A DNA stretch of 50,594 bases from an uncultured Spirochaetota bacterium (GTDB lineage: Bacteria > Spirochaetota > Spirochaetia > Treponematales > Rectinemataceae), in the NCBI GenBank assembly GCA_903821875.1, contig CAIJMU010000029.1, forward strand, positions 1 to 50,594, read 5' to 3'. This document shows positions 40,445 to 48,493 of the stretch, piece after piece. Made by a program: the position numbers and the translations under genes. How positions within the stretch are numbered: the first letter of the stretch is position 1; each line of letters begins with the position of its first letter. The notes under the pieces are model-generated. The model worked only from the letters and a program-made list of their open reading frames with translations. It was not told the DNA's origin and made no database searches.

Positions 40445-40470
40445 AAACGCGCAGCAGCGCGTTTTTTTTT
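40445..40470 (+). terminator. Intrinsic terminator after tRNA-Leu
   Basis: CGCGC (40,448-40,452) pairs with GCGCG (40,457-40,461) around an AGCA loop, flanked by AAAA on the left and nine T residues (40,462-40,470) on the right. It is a textbook bidirectional-looking intrinsic terminator, seven bases beyond the tRNA. Confidence 0.85.
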
Positions 40471-40611
40471 GCCCGGAGGGGGACTTGAACCGAGTCGCCC
40501 GCGCCGCGATAGCGGCGGAAAGCGCACAAGGACGTGCGCGTCAGGGCGACGAGGCGGCCCGGAAGGAGCGATCAGGATGATCGCGACAGGAGGGCAAGTC
40601 CCCCTCCGGGC
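40471..40611 (+). ncRNA. Structured element bounded by copies of the tRNA-Leu 3' end
   Basis: The first 17 bases (40,471-40,487) are the reverse complement of the last 17 (40,595-40,611), and both copy the tRNA 3' end, so the two arms can pair perfectly. Inside, GTCGCCC (40,494) pairs with GGGCGAC (40,544) and encloses GCCGC/GCGGC (40,503/40,512) and GCGCAC/GTGCGC (40,522/40,534). GCGATCA/TGATCGC (40,568/40,578) forms a separate hairpin. The fold would be a branched structure that looks selected. No open frame is present. It might be a non-coding RNA, a remnant of an integrative element, or a mobile DNA hairpin. Expression is unproven; the upstream terminator would block read-through from the tRNA, and no promoter of its own is evident. 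I do not recognise any named family. Confidence 0.55.
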
Positions 40612-40612
40612 A
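40595..40612 (+). repeat. Direct repeat of the tRNA-Leu 3' end (att-like)
   Basis: The 18 bases CAAGTCCCCCTCCGGGCA at 40,595-40,612 exactly repeat the tRNA's last 18 bases (40,421-40,438), 174 bases downstream. Such a direct repeat of a tRNA 3' end is the usual mark of site-specific integration, where an element restores the tRNA and leaves a second copy at its far end. No integrase gene is present here, and AT-rich DNA begins directly after the copy. Confidence 0.75.
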
Positions 40613-40843
40613 TCGCCTAAATGATTTTTTAATAGCAACTTAACGAAAGACCAGAAAACCGGATTTTGAGATTATTCCTTGCATGTTACCCATTTGTTGC
40701 CCAAATGGGAAAAGAGCGATGTGGCTCGGAAGGTCTGGGACGACGGGCGAAGACCGCACATTCCGGTATCCTTGTTCACATAGAATTCCGCATAGACAAA
40801 AAAGCCATAGACTACAGTCCTTCCCGTAGATTGCCGCAATCTG
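40613..40843. other. AT-rich non-coding stretch after the att-like repeat
   Basis: No gene is supportable. Base composition changes abruptly from GC-rich to AT-rich at about 40,615. A short plus-strand frame (from 40,666) has no family features. The stretch would hold the 3' untranslated region of the minus-strand kinase gene. A run of imperfect dyads (around 40,810-40,850) is too weak to call a terminator. Confidence 0.45.
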
Positions 40844-42979
40844 CTATTCCTGAAATTCAAGGATTATTTTAGTGCCATTGACTCGTTCTATTCCAATCGC
40901 ACCATGCAACTGTCGTGACAGCCCATCAATAAGCTGTAGTCCAAAACCTGTTGAATCTTCGAAGCTGACAGATTCAGGCATTCCGCTACCATCATCTTGA
41001 ACGGAAATTGATACTCGACCGCTTAAATTAGTGGCCGAGATGATGATCATTCCTGCACTTTTTCCAACAAATGCATACTTCATGATATTTGTTATGAGTT
41101 CATTGATGACGATTCCGATTGTCTGCAGGCGCTTTGAATCCAATTTGAAATCCTGGATATGTTTCAGAACCTTCACCATATGGCTATTAGGGAAATTGCC
41201 CATTATCTCATCCACTAATCCTGAGAGATAGTCTTTGATTGATAGTTCCGTGAAGGACGCAGACCGGTAAAGTTTGTCATAAAGAATGGACATGTTCTGA
41301 ATGCGGTTGCCAGCATCCTGCAGAATCGTAATCGCAGATGGGTCAGAGGCTTTTGCTGCCTGAAGGGCAAGCAGACTTGCGACTATGCCCATATTGTTCT
41401 TTATGCGATGATGCACTTCTTTCAATATGAGTTCTTTTTCCGCTAATGCGTCATTCAGTTGGTATTCAATGGCTTTCCTTTTTGATATGTCCCTCATTAT
41501 TGCCAGCGAGTGCCAGGCATTGTTTTTCCTATGGGCAGACAAGGACATTTCAACAAGAACGATGTGGCCGTCTTTATGGATGACTTCTGCATCGATAGTC
41601 TGGTTTATTGCATTTCCTTCGCCTGTTCGCCTGTAGTGTTCATGTGCGTTTCTATATCGTTCTGCGTATATTTCAGGAACCATCATTTCATGGAGATCCT
41701 TTCCCATGACATCTTCTTGAGAATACCCAAACATCTTTTCAGCGGAGATATTCCAATACGAAACCAAGAAGTTTTCATCAAGCATTACTATTGCATCAAG
41801 AACAGCGGACGAAAGAAGGGAGGAGAGAGGATTTTTATATTCCTTAATATCTATCCCTTCCATTATTTCTGTAATGTCATTTATCATCACAATGGCATTG
41901 TCATTGCCTAATGGTGCAGCACTCGCATTTACCCAGATAGTTCCACCATCTTCCTTTATGATTCCTATCTCCATTGGTCCAACAGCCTTTTTTTCATCCA
42001 AAGCCCGCTTGCTGGGAAACTCATTCACCGATATGGGGGTTCCATCCTTCCTTATATATCTCCTTTGCAAGTATTTCTTGTCGATATATTCTTCTTCGGT
42101 CAGTTGCAGGATTTCACAAAGGCGTTTGTTATGTTTGATTGGACTTTGAGTCTTGTCGGTAATAGAGATACCCGTTGGCGCGTTGTCCAGCACAGCGTTA
42201 AGAATGGAACTATTACGCGCAAGTTCATTTTCCAGTGTGTATTCGCTCGTTATATTTCGCAAAACGCCGGTTACCTTTCCATCTTTTCCTATTTGCGCTA
42301 TGGAATGTATGATCTTCATCTCTTTTGTATCTTTTGTGAGTATGGCGAACTTGATGTTATAAGGCTTGTTTTCTGTCAACAGGTCTATCATGGCTCCATT
42401 TACATATTCCTTATCCATTACGCAATTCATTACCTCGTCGGAAGAAAATACATCTTTTTCCAAATCAAATCCATACATTACCTTGCCTGCATCATCGCCC
42501 CAAAAAGTATTATCGCTTGGATTATATTCCCAGCTTCCAATATGGCTTATTTGTTGCGCTTTTTCATACCTGCTATTGCTTGTAAGAAGGGTCTTTTTTG
42601 ATTCATATAGCTTGAACGCCATTTTTATTGAGGCGTCAATAACAGTGATTGATGAGTTTTTTACAACGTAGCCATAAGAGGAAATCTTTTCAGTCTTTTC
42701 AACAACATCTTTTTCGATATGGCTTGAGAGGAAGACTATCGGGATGTCATGGGCTTTCAGAATCGCTTCGGCGGCCTGTGTCCCGTCTATCCCATTTCCG
42801 AGGTTTATATCCATAAGGATCAGGTCAATGGATGATTTCTCGTTTGTGAATTCAACAGCTTTTTCGCCTGAATTAGCAATGAGGACGGCATAGCCATACT
42901 TTTCAAGTTGGGTCTTCTCGTTCATGGCTAGCAGGAACTCATCTTCAACGAGGAGGATTGTCTTTCGTTGTTCGCCCAT
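40844..42979 (-). CDS. Hybrid receiver-PAS-HisKA_2 sensor kinase, AT-rich
   Basis: From the ATG at 42,979 (MGEQRKTILLVEDEFLLA, preceded by GGAGA) the protein is 711 residues, soluble and cytoplasmic. A receiver at 1-120 has D57 in LILMDINLG. PAS-like domains follow (SHIGSWEYNPSDNTFWGDDAGK, LDNAPTGISITDKTQ, MLDENFLVSYWNISAEKMFGYS) with PAC-like segments. HisKA_2 has EVHHRIKNNMGIVASLLAL (histidine near residue 520). The HATPase has VINELITNIMKYAF, VQDDGSGMP and GFGLQLIDGLSRQL. This is the HWE/HisKA_2-type family. Base composition is far lower in GC than all neighbours, and the codon use differs (many AT-ending codons). It sits just beyond an att-like repeat, so recent transfer is likely. No output regulator is nearby. 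Confidence 0.9.
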   Translation of the reverse strand: MGEQRKTILLVEDEFLLAMNEKTQLEKYGYAVLIANSGEKAVEFTNEKSSIDLILMDINLGNGIDGTQAAEAILKAHDIPIVFLSSHIEKDVVEKTEKISSYGYVVKNSSITVIDASIKMAFKLYESKKTLLTSNSRYEKAQQISHIGSWEYNPSDNTFWGDDAGKVMYGFDLEKDVFSSDEVMNCVMDKEYVNGAMIDLLTENKPYNIKFAILTKDTKEMKIIHSIAQIGKDGKVTGVLRNITSEYTLENELARNSSILNAVLDNAPTGISITDKTQSPIKHNKRLCEILQLTEEEYIDKKYLQRRYIRKDGTPISVNEFPSKRALDEKKAVGPMEIGIIKEDGGTIWVNASAAPLGNDNAIVMINDITEIMEGIDIKEYKNPLSSLLSSAVLDAIVMLDENFLVSYWNISAEKMFGYSQEDVMGKDLHEMMVPEIYAERYRNAHEHYRRTGEGNAINQTIDAEVIHKDGHIVLVEMSLSAHRKNNAWHSLAIMRDISKRKAIEYQLNDALAEKELILKEVHHRIKNNMGIVASLLALQAAKASDPSAITILQDAGNRIQNMSILYDKLYRSASFTELSIKDYLSGLVDEIMGNFPNSHMVKVLKHIQDFKLDSKRLQTIGIVINELITNIMKYAFVGKSAGMIIISATNLSGRVSISVQDDGSGMPESVSFEDSTGFGLQLIDGLSRQLHGAIGIERVNGTKIILEFQE

Positions 42980-43015
42980 GCTTTGTCTCCACTGCGAGGT
43001 CGGAAGGCTACTCAA

Positions 43016-43375
43016 AAGTTTAGGCGTTGATAAGCCATTGGGGAAGAGTAAGAAGATAGATTATTGATGAAAGGCGTAGCTCAGTCAGGGGTTCATCAAC
43101 AAGCCCTATAGCTATAAAGCACATAGACTTAGCAAGATCTTCATTTGAAAATTGCTAGTTTCCTAACGGAATAGGACTTCTAAGGATAGGCTTTTGGCTG
43201 ACTATATGTCCCAAAGTTCAGTGTCCTCCAATACAGCCAATGAGACAGATAAAAGGCAAAAGAATTATTCTATGCCAAGACACCCACACTATCGCAGCGC
43301 GGGATGACCCTGTTTTGGCAGGCTGAAAGGGGGGGGAGAACGAATGTCCTGGAGAAGGAAATGGGCCCGGTGCCA
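43016..43375. other. Intergenic stretch at the end of the AT-rich region
   Basis: This 360-base gap shows no supportable gene. It rises from AT-rich to GC-rich near 43,290, which marks the far end of the low-GC region. A fragment GGCGTAGCTCAGTCAGG at 43,073-43,089 looks like a tRNA D-arm but no anticodon or T-arm follows. No copy of the tRNA-Leu 3' end is visible here. A minus-strand promoter for the kinase is expected upstream of 42,979, but I could not choose one. Confidence 0.5.
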
Positions 43376-45916
43376 TCATTTCCTGAACACCCCCCAGAAA
43401 CCCGAGCTGGTCAACAAGGCGATCTTGAATATGTGCCAGGGGGCGGCGAGCGTGACGGGGATGGCGATGTAGACCGGGTGCCATAGAGGACTGAACTTGT
43501 CCTTGTACAGGCGAAGTCCCTTGAAATTGTAGATTTTTTCAACATAACTATAAATATAATAACAGACCTTGTCCCAGCGGGAGGCCAGGGGATGGTAGCC
43601 GAAACCGGACAGGGGAGCGATTCCGAGGTTGAAGTGGCGGAAACCGCGCCCTTTCCCGTACTCCATGAGCGACACGAACAGGAACTCCATGATGCCGTGC
43701 GGCAGCCCACGGCGCTGGCGCATGAGATCGATCCTGAGTTCCTCTCCCGAGCCGGCGGGCCAGAGGTTGCCGAAAGCGACGATGCCGCCCTCTTTCCTGA
43801 CGATGGCGCAGTCGAAGCGGGAAATGTAGGAGGGATCGAAGCGGCCCTGGGAAAAAGACTTTTCAATTGCCTGTTTTTCCTGGAGCCATGAGTCCGAGAT
43901 CCCGGTGAGTTCCGGCAGTATGCCCGGAACCTGCGATGCCGGAATGACTTCGAAGGTGAAACCCTCCCGCGACAGCTTGTTCATCGTATAGCGGAGGCCC
44001 TGGTTGGCCTTGCCCGCAGTCGAGAAGCTGTCGAGAGGCACGCGCGCCTCCTCGCCCATCTTGAAGAACCCGAGTCCGAGATCGATGTAATGGTCGAGGT
44101 AGCTGCAGTCGATTTCATAGAAAATGGGAATGCCGTCGTAGCAGTCGCAGAGTTCGCGGAATTTCCAGATTACCTCGTTCACTTCGGCCGGGTCGCCGAT
44201 GGGGTCGCCCATGGCTACCCAGCTGCGTCCGCGCACCGCGTACATGATGAAGCTTTTCCTGCTGGCGCTGAAAAGGAAGGCCTTGTCCCCCAGGAGGGCG
44301 AGGTTCGCCAGCGAAGAGGTGGAGGACCCGAGAATGGCCTCGGCCTCGGCCATTTCTTCCATCCCCGGCCTGGCCACCACATGGTGCGCCGGCTTGATGA
44401 GGAGATAGAGTACCGAGAAAAGAAGCACAGTATTTCCAACAAACAACAGGAGGAGGGAATGGGAGAGATCGCTCTCCAGCCGCACGATGTGGTCGTACCT
44501 CAGAAAGAATGCGACCATGACTGCGGATAGCGCTGCCGCGAGCCCCACCAGCAGGAGCCAGAGCGGTTTTCCGACTTCCTGCGTAAGCCGGCTTTTCCGG
44601 CCGAAGTGGGATCCTGAGGGCACAAACATGATAAGTAGTACGAACAAGTAGATCGTCATGACCAGGGGCATATGGAACCAGGCGAAGAGGACGAGTTCGA
44701 CAGCCATCACCAGGATTGCCACTGGATGGATGACGTCGCTCCGCTTGCGCACGCCGAGGGCGAGGAAAAGGAAGGCAATGCCGATGAAGAGCCTGGAGGT
44801 ACTCCGGTACTCCAGGATGTGGATGGTGAAGGTGAAATCGACCCAGCGAAGGTCGAGGGCAGTCGTGAACTCGATGGCCACAAGGATGGACACGATCCCC
44901 CAGATGACCGCGCTCAGCGCGAAGACCTTGGGGACGAAGCGTGTACCGAAGGTACGCAGGAAGGAAAGGAGCCGGTCCAGGAAATGGCGGTGCATGACGA
45001 GTTCCCGGATCCCGTGGACGGCGAAGCCGAGGACGAGGGGAATCAGGTAATAGATAAGACGATAGGCAAGGAGGATGCCAAGGAGGGTTGCATCCCCCAT
45101 TCCCGGCGAGAGTCCCCAGAGGATGCATGCGTCGAAGACACCGAGGCCCGCGGGCACATGGCTCAGGAGTCCGGCGATCTGGGCGATCATGAAGATCGAG
45201 AAGAATGCGGGAAAGCCAGGAGCCCCTTGGGTTGGCAGGAGCGCATACAGGACAAGGCCCGCGAGAACCCAGTCCACGAGTGCCACGAGGACCTGGGCAA
45301 GCGCGGTGGCAGGGCTGGGGAAGTGCACTTCGTGTCCCATCACCCTGAGTGGCCCGCGACGGCGCAGGGCGAGGAGGATATAGGCCAGCACAACTACGAT
45401 CAAGCCACTGCCGATGAGCGTGGCACTGCCTGGCTTCATCCAGGCGGACAGCGGCTCCGGAATCGCGGGAGGGGCAATGACGAGGGCCAGTCCCCCGCTG
45501 AAGGCGAGGCCGACCCAGAAGGTGGCAATGCACATGGAGATCACCTTGGCGATCTCGAGTCCTCCCAGTCCCTGCTGCGAATAATACCGGTAGCGGATCG
45601 CATTTCCCGTGATGAGGGTAAAGCCGAGGTTGTTGCTCAGGACATAGCTGACCATCGAGGTGAGGGCGACCTTGCGCAGGGGAAGACGCTTGCCGATGTA
45701 GTGGAGGGCTACCAGGTCATAGCCGATCAGCGCTACGTAGGAGAGGAGTGTCAGGACAGCAGCGACTGCAACCTGCCAGGGGGGGATGCGGGAAAAGCCT
45801 TCGAGCAGCGCAGCAGGATCCTGTCCCTTGAATTTGACTGCCATGGTGTAGGCGGCCGCGCCGAACACGAGGACGGAGACGCCAGCGCCGAGGAGCAGCG
45901 AGATGCGCTTAGTCAC
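43376..45916 (-). CDS. mprF: Bifunctional phosphatidylglycerol lysyltransferase/flippase MprF
   Basis: The 846-residue protein has an N-terminal flippase part with about twelve to fourteen membrane segments. Its LPG-flippase features include SNNLGFTLITGNAIRYRYY, LLSHVPAGLGVFDACIL and AYRLIYYLIPLVLG. The C-terminal soluble synthase (DUF2156, from about residue 540) has FLFSASRKSFIMYAVRGRS, MGDPIGDPAEVNEVIW, GKANQGLRYTMNKL and FRHFNLGIAPLSGFG. MprF adds an amino acid (usually lysine) from charged tRNA to phosphatidylglycerol and flips it, giving resistance to cationic peptides. The start is GTG at 45,916. Length fits the family. A DUF6483 gene lies upstream on the same strand. Which aminoacyl-tRNA it uses cannot be told. 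Confidence 0.92.
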   Translation of the reverse strand: MTKRISLLLGAGVSVLVFGAAAYTMAVKFKGQDPAALLEGFSRIPPWQVAVAAVLTLLSYVALIGYDLVALHYIGKRLPLRKVALTSMVSYVLSNNLGFTLITGNAIRYRYYSQQGLGGLEIAKVISMCIATFWVGLAFSGGLALVIAPPAIPEPLSAWMKPGSATLIGSGLIVVVLAYILLALRRRGPLRVMGHEVHFPSPATALAQVLVALVDWVLAGLVLYALLPTQGAPGFPAFFSIFMIAQIAGLLSHVPAGLGVFDACILWGLSPGMGDATLLGILLAYRLIYYLIPLVLGFAVHGIRELVMHRHFLDRLLSFLRTFGTRFVPKVFALSAVIWGIVSILVAIEFTTALDLRWVDFTFTIHILEYRSTSRLFIGIAFLFLALGVRKRSDVIHPVAILVMAVELVLFAWFHMPLVMTIYLFVLLIMFVPSGSHFGRKSRLTQEVGKPLWLLLVGLAAALSAVMVAFFLRYDHIVRLESDLSHSLLLLFVGNTVLLFSVLYLLIKPAHHVVARPGMEEMAEAEAILGSSTSSLANLALLGDKAFLFSASRKSFIMYAVRGRSWVAMGDPIGDPAEVNEVIWKFRELCDCYDGIPIFYEIDCSYLDHYIDLGLGFFKMGEEARVPLDSFSTAGKANQGLRYTMNKLSREGFTFEVIPASQVPGILPELTGISDSWLQEKQAIEKSFSQGRFDPSYISRFDCAIVRKEGGIVAFGNLWPAGSGEELRIDLMRQRRGLPHGIMEFLFVSLMEYGKGRGFRHFNLGIAPLSGFGYHPLASRWDKVCYYIYSYVEKIYNFKGLRLYKDKFSPLWHPVYIAIPVTLAAPWHIFKIALLTSSGFWGVFRK

Positions 45917-46016
45917 AGCTCATCCTATCCACGCGGTGGCACAGGGAGGGAGGCTGCCGTGGGCCGCCGGATGTCCGCGCTGCCGGCCGTGCCGACAGGT
46001 TGCACGATACTCATAA

Positions 46017-46736
46017 TTAATCACCCTTGCTGCCTGGAATGGCAGGGCAAATCCCACAGATCCACAGGCCCTTCAGGGTCTGCAATCCTTCGAGGATTTC
46101 TGTCCTCGGGAGCCCACCTCGAGCAAGTTCGCCGTCCTCCTTGAGCAGCAGCCTGTCATAGAAGGACAGGCAGAAGCCATGCTCTTCCTCCCCGGCGAGA
46201 GCGGCGAGGATAAAGAGGAAATCCTCTGCCTTTCCATAAAGACTGTCTGCTTCATAGTGGAGGAGCAAGGACCTGAGGAGGCCAAGGTCGGCAGCCTCGA
46301 ACTCGATGGAAGCGACGAGGGCATCAATCCGGGCATGGACCCTCGCCTGGTCGGCTCCTGCCTGGCAGGCCTTCAGCAGCATGGAAACAGCCCCGGTCCT
46401 CCTGCCATGGATGCGCCTGTCCTCGGCGCCAGCGCCAGGGGCAGCGATGCTGGGTGCAGCGGCGCGTTCGAGGAGGTCCGCCTGCTCTGCCAGCAGGACT
46501 CCTGCGACATACCAGGTATCGGGGCCAGGAGCGGCACTGGTGTCGATGAGGGCGGAGAGGGCCTCGGGGGGGAGGGAAAAGAAAAGTTCCGGATCGAGGC
46601 CCAGCATGTTCGTGACTGTCGCTTCCAGCTCATTCCCGGCTTCGACGAGATTGCCCGCAGCCTTGTGGAACATGATGCGACCCAGGAAGACCGCGAGCTG
46701 GTCAATCATCCTCATGATATAGTCCTGCTGGTTCAC
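46017..46736 (-). CDS. DUF6483-like helical protein
   Basis: From the GTG at 46,736 (VNQQDYIMRMIDQLAVFLGRIMF, preceded by GGGGAGGGGAG) the protein is 239 residues and almost entirely helical. The opening matches the DUF6483 family, which typically starts with an NDYI-x-R-x-I-E-x-F-x-x-x-L-like pattern. It continues with EATVTNMLGLDPELFFSLPPEALSALI and a TPR-like later part (ALVASIEFEAADLGLLRSLL, LHYEADSLYGKAEDFLFIL). Function is unknown. The gene is 100 bases upstream of mprF on the same strand, so cotranscription is possible. The much longer upstream frame is a shadow of the divergent permease gene. Confidence 0.6.
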   Translation of the reverse strand: MNQQDYIMRMIDQLAVFLGRIMFHKAAGNLVEAGNELEATVTNMLGLDPELFFSLPPEALSALIDTSAAPGPDTWYVAGVLLAEQADLLERAAAPSIAAPGAGAEDRRIHGRRTGAVSMLLKACQAGADQARVHARIDALVASIEFEAADLGLLRSLLLHYEADSLYGKAEDFLFILAALAGEEEHGFCLSFYDRLLLKEDGELARGGLPRTEILEGLQTLKGLWICGICPAIPGSKGD

Positions 46737-46882
46737 GCCACTCCCCTCCCCCGCCGCCGACCTGTATGCGACGCGGTCTGTCAGGCACCTCTCAGTAATA
46801 CTCCATTTTTCTAATAGTAGCGAGGGTTCCCGGGGGCGTGGCCTTCCCTCCGGGGGGTGGGCCGGGCTATCCTCGGCCACCC

Positions 46883-47788
46883 ATGGCACGCCCCGCGGAT
46901 TACCTGGCCGGCATCGGCTACGCTTCGATATTCGGACTCTCCTTTGTCGCGACGAAGGGAGCCCTCGAAGTACTCGCTCCCTTCGAACTGCTCTTCCTGC
47001 GCTTCGCCCTCGCGACGCTCCTCTTGGCCGCCCTCGCGGGATTCCGGCTGATCCGCCTCGACTACCGCGGCAAGAGCTGGGCAGGACTCGCCCTCGTGTG
47101 TGTCTTCCAGCCACTCCTCTACTTCACCTGCGAAACCTTCGGGGTCAAGGAATCCTCGGCAAGCACGGCCGGGATTGTCATCGGCGCCCTTCCCGCGCTC
47201 GGAACGATCTTGAGTGCCCTCATCCTCGGAGAGAGGGTGGGCATCCTCCAATCACTCTTCCTTGGGCTGTCGATCGGAGGGGTTGCGGTGATCGCGGTAT
47301 TCGGCGGCGCTGCGGGGGGCGAGGCGGGCAGCCTTCTGGGATTCATCCTCCTCCTTGGAGCAGTGGCGAGCGCTGCCTTCTACAATGTGTTTTCGCGGAA
47401 ATCGAGCGTAAAATTCAGCCCCGTGGAAACCACCTTCGCGATGATGGCCTCCGGCGCAGTGGCCTTCGGGATCCTCGCGCTTGTCACGGTCCGGGACGGG
47501 AGCCTCAGGGACCTCCCCGAGCGCGCGATGGGAGTGATTCCGGGCATCCTCTACCTCGGTGCCCTGTCGTCGGTACTCGCTTTCTTCCTCATCAACTTCA
47601 CGCTCTCGCGGCTTCGCGTCTCGCAGTCCATCGTCTTCTCGAACCTGACGACGGTCATCGCGGTGACAGCAGGGGTCGCCCTGCGCGGCGAGAGCTTTGG
47701 TGTCGCGCAACTTGCCGGTTCACTCATGATCGTGGCCGGGGTCTGGGGCACGAACTCCTTCGCGCCGGGGACAGCCCGTGCCGCGTGA
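46883..47788 (+). CDS. DMT superfamily (EamA) permease
   Basis: This 301-residue permease has ten hydrophobic segments and two EamA repeats. The first repeat starts DYLAGIGYASIFGLSFVATKGAL and ends SSASTAGIVIGALPALGTILSALILGERV. The second ends QSIVFSNLTTVIAVTAGVALRGESF. I chose MARPADYLAG at 46,883; the upstream codons are Gly/Pro-rich and unsupported. Substrates in this family are amino acids, nucleosides or similar metabolites and cannot be predicted. It overlaps the DTW-domain gene by 11 bases and heads the plus-strand cluster. Confidence 0.88.
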   Translation: MARPADYLAGIGYASIFGLSFVATKGALEVLAPFELLFLRFALATLLLAALAGFRLIRLDYRGKSWAGLALVCVFQPLLYFTCETFGVKESSASTAGIVIGALPALGTILSALILGERVGILQSLFLGLSIGGVAVIAVFGGAAGGEAGSLLGFILLLGAVASAAFYNVFSRKSSVKFSPVETTFAMMASGAVAFGILALVTVRDGSLRDLPERAMGVIPGILYLGALSSVLAFFLINFTLSRLRVSQSIVFSNLTTVIAVTAGVALRGESFGVAQLAGSLMIVAGVWGTNSFAPGTARAA

Positions 47789-48479
47789 GTTCTGCTGGCG
47801 CTGCAGGCGGCCTGCGGATTCCTGCCTCTGTCCGCAGCAGCCCCCGATGGAGACCGAGACGCGCATCGTGCTTCTCATGCACCCCATGGAGTGGAGGCGC
47901 GAGAAGTGCACGACAGGAAGGCTGGCCTGCCTCAACCTCGCCAACTCGGAGATCATCCAGGGCATCGATTTCGACGAGCATCCGAGGCTGCGGGAACTCG
48001 TCGACGACCCGGGCAACCGTCCCATGCTCCTCTATCCCGGAATCGGTTCGCATAACCTGTCAGAGGGCCCCTTCCCCGGGGGGGCCATCCCTGGGGGGCC
48101 TGCCACTGAGGTCGGCCCCGGGGACGGCCCGGTTACCGCTGCAGGCAGGCGACGCCTCGTGGTCTTCCTGATCGACGCGACCTGGACCTGCGCGAAGGTC
48201 ATCGCGCGGCACAATCCCGGGCTCCTGGCCCTTCCCCGCCTGATGTTCACGCCTGTCGAGTTGAGCCGCTGGACGATAAAGCGTCAGCCGGAAGCCTGGT
48301 GCCTGTCGACGATCGAAGCCATCCACGAACTCCTCCTCTCGCTCGAGGCAGCGGGCCTCGAACGCTATCCCGACAAGGATCGACTCCTGTCGGCCTTCGC
48401 CACCATGCAGGAGTACCAGATCCTCCGTCGCGACAGGGACGGGCACCAGCGATTTCTCGCGCGCAAAAATCTCGCCTGA
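47778..48479 (+). CDS. DTW-domain tRNA-uridine aminocarboxypropyltransferase
   Basis: The 233-residue protein has an N-terminal zinc-type cysteine set (CWRCRRPADSCLC, residues about 6-18), then LLMHPMEWRREKCTTGRLACL, LLYPGIGSH, the DTW motif in LIDATWTCAKVIAR and the STIEAIHELLLSLE segment. These match the TapT/YfiP family, which uses S-adenosylmethionine to add an aminocarboxypropyl group to U47 in tRNA variable loops (acp3U47). The GTG start at 47,778 lies inside the permease gene. A Gly/Pro-rich insertion (about 95-120) precedes the DTW motif. It is 15 bases upstream of manA. Confidence 0.87.
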   Translation: MPREFCWRCRRPADSCLCPQQPPMETETRIVLLMHPMEWRREKCTTGRLACLNLANSEIIQGIDFDEHPRLRELVDDPGNRPMLLYPGIGSHNLSEGPFPGGAIPGGPATEVGPGDGPVTAAGRRRLVVFLIDATWTCAKVIARHNPGLLALPRLMFTPVELSRWTIKRQPEAWCLSTIEAIHELLLSLEAAGLERYPDKDRLLSAFATMQEYQILRRDRDGHQRFLARKNLA

Positions 48480-48493
48480 GGTAGAATCGCGGC

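Noticed and set aside
40471-40611. Second tRNA gene or group I/II intron at tRNA-Leu
   Set aside because: Only the tRNA 3' end is copied, in both orientations. There is no anticodon arm, no intron-encoded protein and no splice-site interruption of the tRNA.
43073-43089. A tRNA D-arm-like string (GGCGTAGCTCAGTCAGG)
   Set aside because: No anticodon arm, T-arm or acceptor pairing follows within tRNA length, so it is at most a fragment.
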